Assembly (NCBI GenBank): GCA_050331815.1
Contig: JBHJGM010000003.1
Span: forward strand, 310,001 to 374,000
DNA length: 64,000 nt
Direction: 5' to 3'
DNA from: JBHJGM01 sp050331815
Lineage (GTDB): Bacteria; Verrucomicrobiota; Verrucomicrobiia; Opitutales; JBHJGM01
The notes under the pieces were generated by a model. It had not been told where the DNA came from and did not search any database. It saw only the letters and a program-made list of their open reading frames with translations. This document shows, piece by piece, positions 41,977 through 48,704 of the stretch. The position numbers and the translations under genes were made by a program. The stretch's first letter is position 1, and each line of letters starts with the position of its first letter.

Positions 41977-42587
41977 TAACGGAAATCACTTCCCAGCTTC
42001 TCCCGAAGGCTCTCGCGGGCGCGGGCGATGCGGCTTTTTACCGTACCCACACTCAATTCCAGTTTCACCGCGATTTCGTCGTAGCTGAGGTTTTTCACGT
42101 TGCGAAGAATCAGGATTTCGCGGTGTTTTTCACTTAAAAAGTCCATGCAGGAATCGACCTGCTCGACGAATTCCTGGGTCAGGTAGGCGTCTCCCGGATG
42201 CTCGCCATCAGAGGGGAGCACATCGCCCAGGGTCATCTCGCCGTCTTCGACAAGATTCTGGTCGATGGAGAAGGACGACCCGCGCTTGCGGCGCCACCAA
42301 TACCAGTAGCGGTTGTGCGAGAGGTTTGTGGCGATTTGGTAGAGCCAAGTCGAGAAAGAGGAGTCACCCCGGAAATTCTCGAGTCCCTTTTGCGCGCGCA
42401 GGAACGTGTCTTGTGTGACTTCCTCAGCATCCTCGCGGTTTTGGAGGAGCTGATAGGCGCGGCTGAAAATTCGGTCCCAATAACGCGTGACGATCTGCTC
42501 GAATGCAGCATCGTCACCGGCCTGATAACGGTCGACCAGCGCCTTGTCGGCGAGGGCCTGCTCGGATTTAGCTAGCATAGGTATCAA
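41976..42587 (-). CDS. ECF-type RNA polymerase sigma-70 factor
   Basis: The 203-residue protein contains sigma region 2 (FEQIVTRYWDRIFSRAYQLLQNREDAEEVTQDTFLRA, with FSTWLYQIATN) and region 4 (CMDFLSEKHREILILRNVKNLSYDEIAVKLELSVGTVKSRIARARESL split here over the usual HTH). Region 3 is absent, as expected for ECF factors. A start at 42578 (MLAKSEQ) is possible. It is coupled to the membrane anti-sigma gene by a TAATG overlap. A GGGAACC element 36 bases upstream of the start suggests autoregulation. Confidence 0.92.
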   Translation of the reverse strand: MIPMLAKSEQALADKALVDRYQAGDDAAFEQIVTRYWDRIFSRAYQLLQNREDAEEVTQDTFLRAQKGLENFRGDSSFSTWLYQIATNLSHNRYWYWWRRKRGSSFSIDQNLVEDGEMTLGDVLPSDGEHPGDAYLTQEFVEQVDSCMDFLSEKHREILILRNVKNLSYDEIAVKLELSVGTVKSRIARARESLREKLGSDFR

Positions 42588-42600
42588 GGGGTCAGCCTTT

Positions 42601-42629
42601 GAAGAAAGCTGAGGATGGCTCAGGTTCCC
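42601..42629 (-). promoter_or_regulatory. candidate ECF promoter of the sigma/anti-sigma operon
   Basis: On the minus strand GGGAACC (42629 to 42623) matches the GGAAC -35 element common to ECF sigma factors. It is followed after 16 bases by TTCTTC-like sequence where a -10 element would lie. The -10 is poor, so the call is tentative. The position just before the sigma gene fits autoregulation. Confidence 0.3.
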
Positions 42630-42765
42630 GCCAAAGGCAATTTCGTAGTGGATAAGCTGTTATAAACGTTCGTTCGACAGATTTAACCCCACATTTTCGA
42701 GAGGGTTTCATCGAAATACGTTGCTGGAACGGATTTTTTAGACCCGAGCGGTAGAAACCAAAGAA

Positions 42766-42841
42766 TGGTAGGCCGACTGGGACTCGAACCCAGAACCAAT
42801 GGCTTAAAAGGCCACTGCTCTACCGATTGAGCTATCGACCC
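42766..42841 (-). tRNA. tRNA-Lys (anticodon TTT), CCA encoded
   Basis: Read on the minus strand, the 76-nt cloverleaf is complete. Acceptor GGGTCGA pairs with TCGGCCT with GU pairs allowed. The D arm is GCTC-AATCGGTA-GAGC. The anticodon arm is GTGGC-CTTTTAA-GCCAT with anticodon TTT, the variable loop is TGGTT, and the T arm is CTGGG-TTCGAGT-CCCAG. Discriminator A and a genomically encoded CCA complete it. It sits between the sigma operon and the accessory island; the island is on its 5' side, so it is not itself the integration target. Confidence 0.97.
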
Positions 42842-42994
42842 TTGCGGCGAGTTTGATTGCTTAGACTAGCAGCGCATCTCCGCAAACGACAAACACAAAG
42901 CGTTCGGGCGCCGTGGCGTCAAGCTAAGGGGTGATTGTCGTTTCAGGGTATCCGGCTTGGGCAGGGTCAAGAAACGCGGTGAACGGCAAAGGCC

Positions 42995-43019
42995 CGTTCG
43001 ACTCCCGCCACCTCCACCA
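42995..43019 (+). other. tmRNA 3'-end-like sequence, probable att scar
   Basis: The 25 bases are CGTTCGACTCCCGC followed by CACCTCCACCA: a complete T loop, the 3' half of a T stem, a 3' acceptor strand and CCA, exactly as at the 3' end of ssrA (tmRNA) genes. The 5' half of the T stem (GCCCG where GCGGG is needed) and the rest of the gene do not match. Only the 3' terminal segment is present, as left by site-specific integration into ssrA. The adjacent recombinase remnant and cassette array support an integration scar. The intact ssrA is not in this window. Confidence 0.6.
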
Positions 43020-43271
43020 TTTGACCATCGGTGCCTGTGGGTGCCTGATCCGGACTATCCGGTTCATCATCAGCGTCTTGCGCATCTGGATATGCGCCGT
43101 TGAGCGTGCCAGCAGAAAACAGCAAATGCCCCGAAAAGTCTAAATTTTGTGGTTCTATTTGTGGGTGTGTTTCCCTACCCAGCCATGAGGAACCACCAAA
43201 AGGGGTCTGGCTGCCGCAGTGCTCGGCGCAATGAGCGGTAGCGTAGAGTTTTTGCCGAAGCTTGACCCCTT
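43020..43271. other. decayed island DNA with a short inverted repeat
   Basis: No intact gene is seen. AAGGGGTC at about 43200 and GACCCCTT at about 43263 form an 8-base inverted repeat of the kind found at ends of small mobile repeats. The sequence leads directly into the recombinase remnant. Confidence 0.35.
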
Positions 43272-43436
43272 ATGGTATCCCCGATGCTGGTCGCGAAGAC
43301 CCGCTCTGTCGGCGACGCCGCCCTCCAGGCAGGCAACTCAGAAGCCGTCATCCGCAAGCACTACCTGAATCTGAAGTCAGAGGAGGAGGCGGGGGTGTTT
43401 TGGAGAATACTACCTGCCAACAAAGTACAAGATTAA
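43272..43436 (+). pseudogene. C-terminal remnant of a tyrosine recombinase/integrase
   Basis: A 54-residue frame begins MVSPMLVAKTRSVGDAALQ, continues AGNSEAVIRKHYLNLKSEEE and ends AGVFWRILP before a short tail and stop. The AGNSEAVIRKHYLNL block matches the nucleophile-Tyr end of integrases that I associate with Verrucomicrobiota, where GNSE replaces GHSS and the sequence ends in FWxIxP. The Arg, Lys and HxxR catalytic regions are missing upstream, so it is a fragment. It lies between the tmRNA-like scar and the attC array and probably derives from the integrase that inserted the island. Confidence 0.55.
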
Positions 43437-43515
43437 GATATTACCAAAAGACATTTGATAGTGCCTAGCTGTTCCGAGTGCATTACTCGTTGGTGCTTGC
43501 ATTTCCCTCATTGGC

Positions 43516-43605
43516 ATGGGAATCTTGTATAACCAAGATAAGAAAGAGGAACTCCGAGACAATCCATTTTCTTATGTAGTCTCGGTTAAGAATGCACTCA
43601 CCTGA
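43516..43605 (+). CDS. very short frame in front of the first attC (possible mini-cassette)
   Basis: The 29-residue frame MGILYNQDKKEELRDNPF... ends at TGATAA eight bases before the first attC-like site. The same frame stays open upstream to 43462 and encodes a hydrophobic run (SALLVGACISLIG) that would make a one-helix membrane peptide, but it has no standard start there. A GTTGGTG at 43489 could be the cassette-opening core; it matches the expected GTTGGGA in 5 of 7 positions. This may be a small or decayed cassette. Confidence 0.25.
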   Translation: MGILYNQDKKEELRDNPFSYVVSVKNALT

Positions 43606-43612
43606 TAAGGCT

Positions 43613-43668
43613 TCCCAACAAGACAGTGGCGGCAACGGCTAACGCCGCGCCACACTTCGACATTTCAT
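43613..43668 (+). repeat. attC-like site 1
   Basis: The inverse core is TCCCAAC (43613-43619). The inner arms GTGGCGGC and GCCGCGCCAC pair with unpaired extra bases, and the terminal loop is AACGGCTAAC. The right end CTTCGACATTTCAT has ATT where GTT is expected, so the core may be mutated. It follows the shared pattern TCGACRTT seen in the next site. Confidence 0.5.
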
Positions 43669-43676
43669 AGAAGAAA

Positions 43677-44078
43677 ATGAATTCCACTCCTGAAGAGCTT
43701 CGCCCCCGCATAACGAGCCAGTCTTGGCTAGAAGACATGCAGTTTGTTCTAATCCTAGCAGTGGACCCGATGGACAAAGCGGAAAAGGAAAAGAATCTCT
43801 TGGGATACCTATCAGAACGCTATCAGCCATATCTAGTTTCTTCGGTGAAGTTGTCTCTTCTCTGTTCATACGATTGGATTGCTAAAAATTGGATTTATCT
43901 TGGTGAGGTCGGATTAAGAAAGGAAAACGGAATCCTAAACTGTGTTCTCTTCGCTTTGCATAATTTGGTATTCAACGAAATCTCTGAAGAAAACTGGATG
44001 AAGGTTCCTGACACTGGCCCGATGGTGATTGTTAAGATGTCGCAAGAATTCATAGACTCAGAAAACAAACAAACGTGA
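43677..44078 (+). CDS. cassette-borne hypothetical protein
   Basis: The 133-residue protein has no family I recognise. It is rich in aromatic and aliphatic residues (SWLEDMQFVLILAVD, YDWIAKNWIYLGEVG, LNCVLFALHNLVF) and looks like a compact soluble alpha/beta or helical protein without signal peptide or clear transmembrane helix. Codon use and base composition are AT-richer than the chromosome around it. The ATG at 43677 is 9 bases after the first attC core, and the stop TGA lies inside the inverse core of the second attC (CGTGAAC), the tight packing typical of gene cassettes. Confidence 0.65.
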   Translation: MNSTPEELRPRITSQSWLEDMQFVLILAVDPMDKAEKEKNLLGYLSERYQPYLVSSVKLSLLCSYDWIAKNWIYLGEVGLRKENGILNCVLFALHNLVFNEISEENWMKVPDTGPMVIVKMSQEFIDSENKQT

Positions 44079-44128
44079 ACAAGGCGCAGGTGGCAACGCC
44101 ATAGGCACGCCACTGCTCGACGTTGTGC
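44074..44128 (+). repeat. attC-like site 2
   Basis: Inverse core CGTGAAC (44074-44080) and core GTTGTGC (44122-44128). The arms GCAGGTGGC and GCCACTGC pair with one unpaired G in the left arm, like the extrahelical base that directs IntI. The loop is AACGCCATAGGCAC. The right end CTCGACGTT is typical of attC sites. The upstream gene's stop codon overlaps the inverse core. Confidence 0.65.
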
Positions 44129-44141
44129 AAATAAACTGAGA

Positions 44142-44978
44142 ATGATCGATAAAGATGACATAGCTTCGTGGCTCGATAGTAAGTCGGACTTCTCTCTTGA
44201 GATGAAGGTGTTCTCCCTGACTACCTCTCTGGGATTTGTGGCTGAACACGGTGGAACCTATTCTGACCCCGTAACAGATAGACCACGGCAATTTGATATT
44301 AGAAGCGTCAGGAGAAATGAAAACCGATCCATAAAGCTTGCCATTGAATGTAAATCGCTATTGACCGAATTTCCGTTAGTCATACAGCGCGTTCCAAGAA
44401 CAGAGAAAGAAAGTTTCCATGACGTGATGCATGCTTACGAGCCTGATAGTGGTCCGATGGGCATGACTAATGTTTTTGATGAATCCAGAATATTGAGGAC
44501 ATCTACAGGTTCTCCACTCTATCCGATGGCTCAACCAGTCGGAAAATCCAGTAACCAGATAGGCAAGAAGAACGACAAGCTGTTTGCCAACGACAAGGAA
44601 GTATACGATAAGTGGGCTCAGGCGATTTCGTCAGCTCACGACCTAGTTGACGATTCAGTTTATGAAAGGGAGCGTTTGGGTTTTAGTGATTCTTTTTCAG
44701 TTATATTTCCTGTTTTGGTTGTGCCTGACAATTGCCTTTGGTGCGTTGATTACGACAAAGAAGGGAAGCGACTAGTCGAACCGAAGATGACAAACGAAAC
44801 ATCGTTCTACATCTCGAAAGAATATTGGAAGAAAGGACAAATGCCTGCTGCCTACACAGCGAGCCACTTACACATTTTGACCTTTTCAGGATACGAACAC
44901 TTTGCAGGGAAAATTGCATCAAATATTAAGTTTTGGGCCGAAGTATATCCACCTAAAAATTTGACCGAAAAGGAATAA
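44142..44978 (+). CDS. cassette-borne putative PD-(D/E)XK nuclease-like protein
   Basis: In this 278-residue protein the N-terminal 75 residues fit a restriction-endonuclease-like core: helix with E20 (SLEMKVFSLTTSLGFVAEHG), then GTYSDPVTDRPRQFDIRS with D52, then KLAIECKSL with E69 and K71, i.e. E...D...ExK. The rest (about 75-278) contains conserved-looking PLYPMAQPVGKSSNQIG and a beta-rich segment FSVIFPVLVVPDNCLWCVDYD, unassigned. It may be a DNase used in defence or a toxin-like nuclease; no methyltransferase or immunity gene is beside it. It is flanked by matching attC cores, so it is a complete cassette. Function is inferred from the motif only. Confidence 0.65.
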   Translation: MIDKDDIASWLDSKSDFSLEMKVFSLTTSLGFVAEHGGTYSDPVTDRPRQFDIRSVRRNENRSIKLAIECKSLLTEFPLVIQRVPRTEKESFHDVMHAYEPDSGPMGMTNVFDESRILRTSTGSPLYPMAQPVGKSSNQIGKKNDKLFANDKEVYDKWAQAISSAHDLVDDSVYERERLGFSDSFSVIFPVLVVPDNCLWCVDYDKEGKRLVEPKMTNETSFYISKEYWKKGQMPAAYTASHLHILTFSGYEHFAGKIASNIKFWAEVYPPKNLTEKE

Positions 44979-45039
44979 GCACAACAATGTGGTGCTGGAC
45001 AACGTCGCTAACGCGCCGTGCCAGACCTTAACGTTCCGC
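44979..45039 (+). repeat. attC-like site 3
   Basis: Inverse core GCACAAC (44979-44985) directly follows the gene stop; core GTTCCGC is at 45033-45039. The arms GGTGCTGG and CCAGACC pair with one unpaired G in the left arm, as in site 2. The right end CCTTAACGTT is typical of attC. GCACAAC is the exact reverse complement of the GTTGTGC that opens this cassette. Confidence 0.65.
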
Positions 45040-45117
45040 CCACTCCTAATTAGACCTATGATCGCCGCCTCACTCTGGTGGATTCAGAGTGACATGGAGT
45101 TCCGACTGAGTTACTGA

Positions 45118-45222
45118 ACCTACCGCAAGAAGCCCTTCGTCGCCCGGTGGCAGGGCTCGAACTGGTTCTTCGCCACCGAAGCGGAAATGATCTGGAAGAT
45201 TATTCAGAAATCTTCGCCTTGA
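45118..45222 (+). pseudogene. possible N-terminal integrase fragment
   Basis: The frame TYRKKPFVARWQGSN then WFFATEAEMIWKII has stops on both sides and no start codon. The RKKPFVARW...FFATEAE pattern resembles the N-terminal DNA-binding (AP2-like) domain of phage-type integrases, which typically reads KPFRARW...FFAT.EEA. It lies at the far side of the cassettes from the C-terminal remnant. The assignment is weak because only 34 residues remain. Confidence 0.3.
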
Positions 45223-45718
45223 TCTCCTTCAGCGAAAAGCGTTCGCCCTGGAGGCGTCTGATTTCTTTAACGCGTTCGGCCACGGCAGGGTCATAGAGTT
45301 GGTAGCCTGCTTCGGTGGTTTCGGCGACTTCGAGCAGGCTTTCTTTCGTCCAGTAGCGCAGGGTGGCGTTGCTATCGCCCGTGAGCTTTCCGAGCTGGCC
45401 AATGCGGAGGAGTTCTTTCTTTTGCGCGATTGGAGCTTCGTCTTCCTGAGACAGGGCCTTGAGGTAAACATCGAATGAGCGGCTCACCGCCTCGGCGATG
45501 ATCTTGAAGTAATCCTCCTTACTGCCGCCAAGCTGAGCCTGTTCCAGCGACTTTATGTAGCGCAGACGATCCCGCTTGCGAATGAGCGCGGGCGGGTAGC
45601 CGTTTTGCATCAGGATTAAGTTCATCAGGAGGCGAGCCGTGCGCCCGTTACCGTCAACAAAGGTGTGAATCGTGACAAGCTCGTAATGCGCCTCTGCCGC
45701 CAGTTCCACCGGGTGCAC
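45200..45718 (-). CDS. N-terminally truncated Fic domain protein with MerR-like C terminus
   Basis: The 172-residue frame from the GTG at 45718 begins inside a Fic domain: ELAAEAHYELVTIHTFVDGNGRTARLLMN contains the active-site HxFxDGNGRxxR. A C-terminal MerR-like winged HTH follows (RIGQLGKLTGDSNATLRYWTKESLL...TEAGYQLYD...). Intact Fic proteins have roughly 100-200 more residues before this. The same frame reads on upstream as FIKDVTTSRRVHPVEL to a stop at 45764-45766, so the 5' part is lost. Fic proteins AMPylate targets and often act as toxins. The fusion to a MerR-type reader is unusual. It borders the cassette island and is probably decaying. Confidence 0.6.
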   Translation of the reverse strand: MHPVELAAEAHYELVTIHTFVDGNGRTARLLMNLILMQNGYPPALIRKRDRLRYIKSLEQAQLGGSKEDYFKIIAEAVSRSFDVYLKALSQEDEAPIAQKKELLRIGQLGKLTGDSNATLRYWTKESLLEVAETTEAGYQLYDPAVAERVKEIRRLQGERFSLKEIKAKISE

Positions 45719-45924
45719 CCTCCTGGACGTGGTGACATCTTTGATGAAACGGGCTGGTCGAGGTTACAAGGGTATGAGAGTTGGCCCACTTCAAGCAGAT
45801 CGAAGCGCACCGGTGCTTTTTCCTGATACGGGAATTCTGTAGGTAGCCAGGCCGTTACGGAAGCTGGTAAGGCAGCCAACTGGGCGCTTGATTTTTTCGC
45901 GAGGCGGCGGCGATACTCACGGAC
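45719..45924. other. remnant sequence between the Fic fragment and the OPT transporter gene
   Basis: No intact gene. The minus strand continues the Fic reading frame for 15 codons to a stop at 45764-45766. A second overlapping frame is open but has no recognisable domain. It probably contains the degraded 5' part of the Fic gene and the promoter of the OPT gene. Confidence 0.4.
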
Positions 45925-47736
45925 TTGTCCGAGGAAAGTCCCAGAGAACTGACCTATCGTGCAATCATAACGGGCTTTGTCCTGGGTGCATTTCTGGTGC
46001 CGTGCAACGTCTACAGCGGCTTAAAGATCGGCTTCTCCTTCAATATGTCGATCGTGGCGGCGCTGCTGAGCTACGCTTTCTGGAACAGCCTGGCGCGTTT
46101 CAAAATTGGTAAGCCGATCGGTCTGCTGGAGAACAACATCAATCAGACGGCGGCCTCTTCGGCGGCTTCGATCATTTCGGCGGGCCTGGTCGCACCGATC
46201 CCCGCGCTGACCTTGCTGGAAGGCCGCGTGCTCTCCTGGCCGGTGCTGAGCGTATGGGTTTTTGCGGTGAGCTTTACCGGGGTGGTTGTCGCCCTGGGGG
46301 TGCGCCGGCAGATGTTGCTGCGCGAGCGTCTGCCCTTCCCTAACGGCGTGGCTACTGCGGAAACCATCCGTGAAATCTACGCGACGGGCAAGGAAGCCAC
46401 CTACCGTTTGCAACTGCTGCTGTACGGTGGTCTGGCCTCGGGGTTGCTGAAGTTGTTTGTGGAATGGGTGTACAAAATCCCCTCGCTCTCCCTGCCGACC
46501 TCGCTGGGGCTGGCGGCTCCGGCCAACCTTGTAGCCAAGGGCATCCCGACCGTCTCATGGAAAAACCTGGGGCTAATGATCGACCCCTCGCTGCTGTACA
46601 TCGGCTTCGGGATGATTGTGGGCACACGGGTTGGCGTGTCGCTGTTGGGCGGAACGATTCTAGCCTGGTGTGTGTTGCCGTGGTTTTTGCTGGAGCAGGG
46701 TTGGGCGCTTCCGGGGGAAGCCTCCACGGACGCCTTTTGGTATGGGCCGCTGCTGGACTGGCTGTTGTGGCCGGGGGTGGTCCTGATGGCGGCATCGGCA
46801 CTGACGTCCTTTGCGATCTCGGTGGGACGGATGGCCTACGCGCGTCTTGCGCAGGGACGCCAGGATGATCCCGAGGCCGACGATGCGAACGTGCCCACCC
46901 ACTCCAATTCCATTCCCAAGACCTGGTTCCGGCTGGGTGTCGTCCTGTCGCTGGTCCTGGCCGTGGGCGCGCAGATGGGCATTTTTGACATCGATTTCGA
47001 TTTGGCGGTGGGCGCGTTTGCCCTGACGTTTCTGCTGGCCATTGTGGCTGCACGTGTTTCCGGCGAGACGGGGATCGCGCCGATCGGGGCGCTGGGGAAA
47101 ATCACCCAGGTGACCTTCGGGCTGGCCTCCCCCGGCAACGCGACGGTGAACCTGATGGCGGCCAACGTGACCGGGGGCGCGGCGGGACAGTGCTCGGATC
47201 TGCTGCATGATTTAAAGACCGGGCTGTTGATCCGGGCGACCTTGCGCCATCAGGCAGTCGCGCAGTTGTTTGGGATTCTTTCCGGTTCGCTCTTTGGGAC
47301 GGCTGTCTACCTGGTGATCGCGAGGGATCTGCCCGCGATGGAAGCCGACCCGGACTGGGCGATGCCCGCCGTGATGGCCTGGAAGGCAGTCGCGGAGCTG
47401 ATGAAGGATGGGCTCGAAGCGATGCCGCCCGGGATTCTCTGGGCCTGTATCCTGGCAGGCCTGGCCGGGGTTGGGCTGGCGGTGCTCGAGCGCAGCCTCC
47501 CCGAGGCGCGCCGCAAGTTTGTGCCCAGCGCCAGCAGCATTGGCTTTGCCTTCATCATCCCGCCGGCGATTTCGATCGGCCTGTTTCTGGGGGCGTTGAT
47601 CGGTGAGGGCGTACGGGCGATTCGCGCCGACTGGAAAGCCAAGTACCTGGTGATCGTGGCGGCGGGTCTTGTGGCCGGTGAAAGCCTGGCCGGGGTGGCC
47701 GACTCCATCTGGATCCTCGCGAACGACTTTTTCTAA
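45925..47736 (+). CDS. OPT-family oligopeptide/metal-chelate transporter
   Basis: The 603-residue inner-membrane protein has about 14-16 transmembrane segments. OPT hallmarks include the N-terminal LTYRAIITGFVLGAFLVPCNVYSGLKIG (broken motif NxYxGLKxG), NNINQTAASSAASIISAG, LPFPNGVATAETIREIY and a C-terminal GLVAGESLAGV. OPT proteins carry oligopeptides or metal-chelates with protons. Translation appears to start at a TTG (45925), since the conserved N terminus begins there and no ATG fits. It is followed 7 bases later by the acetamidase/formamidase-like gene, so they likely form an operon. Confidence 0.88.
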   Translation: MSEESPRELTYRAIITGFVLGAFLVPCNVYSGLKIGFSFNMSIVAALLSYAFWNSLARFKIGKPIGLLENNINQTAASSAASIISAGLVAPIPALTLLEGRVLSWPVLSVWVFAVSFTGVVVALGVRRQMLLRERLPFPNGVATAETIREIYATGKEATYRLQLLLYGGLASGLLKLFVEWVYKIPSLSLPTSLGLAAPANLVAKGIPTVSWKNLGLMIDPSLLYIGFGMIVGTRVGVSLLGGTILAWCVLPWFLLEQGWALPGEASTDAFWYGPLLDWLLWPGVVLMAASALTSFAISVGRMAYARLAQGRQDDPEADDANVPTHSNSIPKTWFRLGVVLSLVLAVGAQMGIFDIDFDLAVGAFALTFLLAIVAARVSGETGIAPIGALGKITQVTFGLASPGNATVNLMAANVTGGAAGQCSDLLHDLKTGLLIRATLRHQAVAQLFGILSGSLFGTAVYLVIARDLPAMEADPDWAMPAVMAWKAVAELMKDGLEAMPPGILWACILAGLAGVGLAVLERSLPEARRKFVPSASSIGFAFIIPPAISIGLFLGALIGEGVRAIRADWKAKYLVIVAAGLVAGESLAGVADSIWILANDFF

Positions 47737-47743
47737 GCTAGCC

Positions 47744-48673
47744 ATGCGGACTTTCCATCAGCCGGAGGACCGGTATTGCTACACGCTCTCGCACGCGCAC
47801 CCGCCGATTGCCACCGTGCAGCCGGGCGAGCGCTTCAAAGTGCGGACCATAGACGCCTTTCACGACGCCCTGGAAAGCGATGACGATCTGCCTGCGGCGC
47901 ACACGCCCGGCTACCCATATGTCAATCCGCTGACCGGTCCGTTCGAGGTGGAGGGTGCTCACAAAGGTGACGCGCTGGCGGTGACCATCCACGCGATCGA
48001 ACCGACCCGCGACTACGCCGTAACCGCACTGGTGAAGGACTTCGGGGCGTTGACGCGCACCGCGACCACGGCGCTCTTGCACCCTCCCCTGCCCGAGCGC
48101 ACGCGGGTGCTGCCTTTAAAGGCTGGGCGTGTATGGTTTGGGGAAAAACTCGCGTGCCCGTACGCACCGTTCGTCGGCACCCTGGGCGTAGCGCCGGAGT
48201 TGGAAGCGGTCTCCAGCCTGACGCCAGGCAACTGGGGCGGGAACATGGACTGCGTGGAAACCGGGCCCGGGGCGACGCTGATCTTGCCGGTGTTTGTCGA
48301 GGGCGGGCGATGTTTCATTGGCGATGCGCACGCCTGCCAGGGCGATGGCGAACCCTCGGGAGTGGCCGCTGAAATGCCGGCGGAAATCACCCTGAGTATC
48401 GAGGTGCGCAAGGGCGAGGCGCCGCCGGTCCCACGCATCGAAACGACCAAGTGCCTGATGAGCATTGGCAGCGCCCGCCCGCTGGAAGATGCCGCGCGGA
48501 TCGCCTGGCACGATTTGGCCGTCTGGCTGGCCGCAGATCTGGGCCTCGATCTGCTGGAGGTTTACATGTTTCTGGGACTGTGCGGCCAAATGCGCGTGGG
48601 TAACGTGGTGGACCCAAACTACACGATGGTCGCAAAGATTGATAAGGCGTTGCTTCCGGGCGGTGACGCCTGA
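47744..48673 (+). CDS. acetamidase/formamidase family protein
   Basis: The 309-residue protein (ATG at 47744) matches the FmdA/AmdA family: N-terminal NPLTGPFEVEGAHKGDALAVTI, TPGNWGGNMDC with the metal/active-site region, and LPVFVEGGRCFIGDAHACQGDGE, the conserved GDxHAxQGxGE motif, followed by EITLSIEVRKG. Family enzymes hydrolyse short amides to ammonia and carboxylate, probably with zinc. It lies 7 bases after the OPT transporter gene and 31 bases before the NAGGN cluster. Whether it acts on imported peptides or amides is not known. Confidence 0.88.
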   Translation: MRTFHQPEDRYCYTLSHAHPPIATVQPGERFKVRTIDAFHDALESDDDLPAAHTPGYPYVNPLTGPFEVEGAHKGDALAVTIHAIEPTRDYAVTALVKDFGALTRTATTALLHPPLPERTRVLPLKAGRVWFGEKLACPYAPFVGTLGVAPELEAVSSLTPGNWGGNMDCVETGPGATLILPVFVEGGRCFIGDAHACQGDGEPSGVAAEMPAEITLSIEVRKGEAPPVPRIETTKCLMSIGSARPLEDAARIAWHDLAVWLAADLGLDLLEVYMFLGLCGQMRVGNVVDPNYTMVAKIDKALLPGGDA

Positions 48674-48704
48674 TTGTCTACGTCTTTAGGAAAACTTATC
48701 AAAG

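Larger units (their letters stand above)
43613..45039 (+). mobile_element. integrase-less integron cassette array (CALIN-like)
   Basis: Three attC-like sites (43613-43668, 44074-44128, 44979-45039) alternate with two plus-strand genes, each starting 9-14 bases after a site and ending at or inside the next. Cassette 1 is about 43663-44122 and cassette 2 about 44123-45033. The core opening cassette 2 (GTTGTGC) is the exact reverse complement of the inverse core in its own attC (GCACAAC), the hallmark of a circularisable cassette. Base composition is visibly AT-richer than the flanks. No IntI-type integrase or attI is visible, so the array is of the integrase-less class. Confidence 0.7.

Noticed and set aside
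42766..42841. tRNA-Lys as integration target of the accessory island
   Set aside because: The island lies on the 5' side of the tRNA, whereas integrases normally use the 3' end. No duplicated tRNA 3' segment is seen on the far side.
42882..42890. GCAAACGAC, resembling the start of a tmRNA tag-peptide sequence, 105 bases before the tmRNA-like 3' end
   Set aside because: The frame does not lead to an ALAA-stop, the distance to the 3' end is too short for a tmRNA, and the 5' half overlaps tRNA-Lys. Probably chance; a tmRNA covariance model would settle it.
43200..43271. AAGGGGTC/GACCCCTT inverted repeat as a complete insertion sequence
   Set aside because: Only about 70 bases with no transposase and no target duplication that I can see. 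It is kept as an unexplained short repeat.
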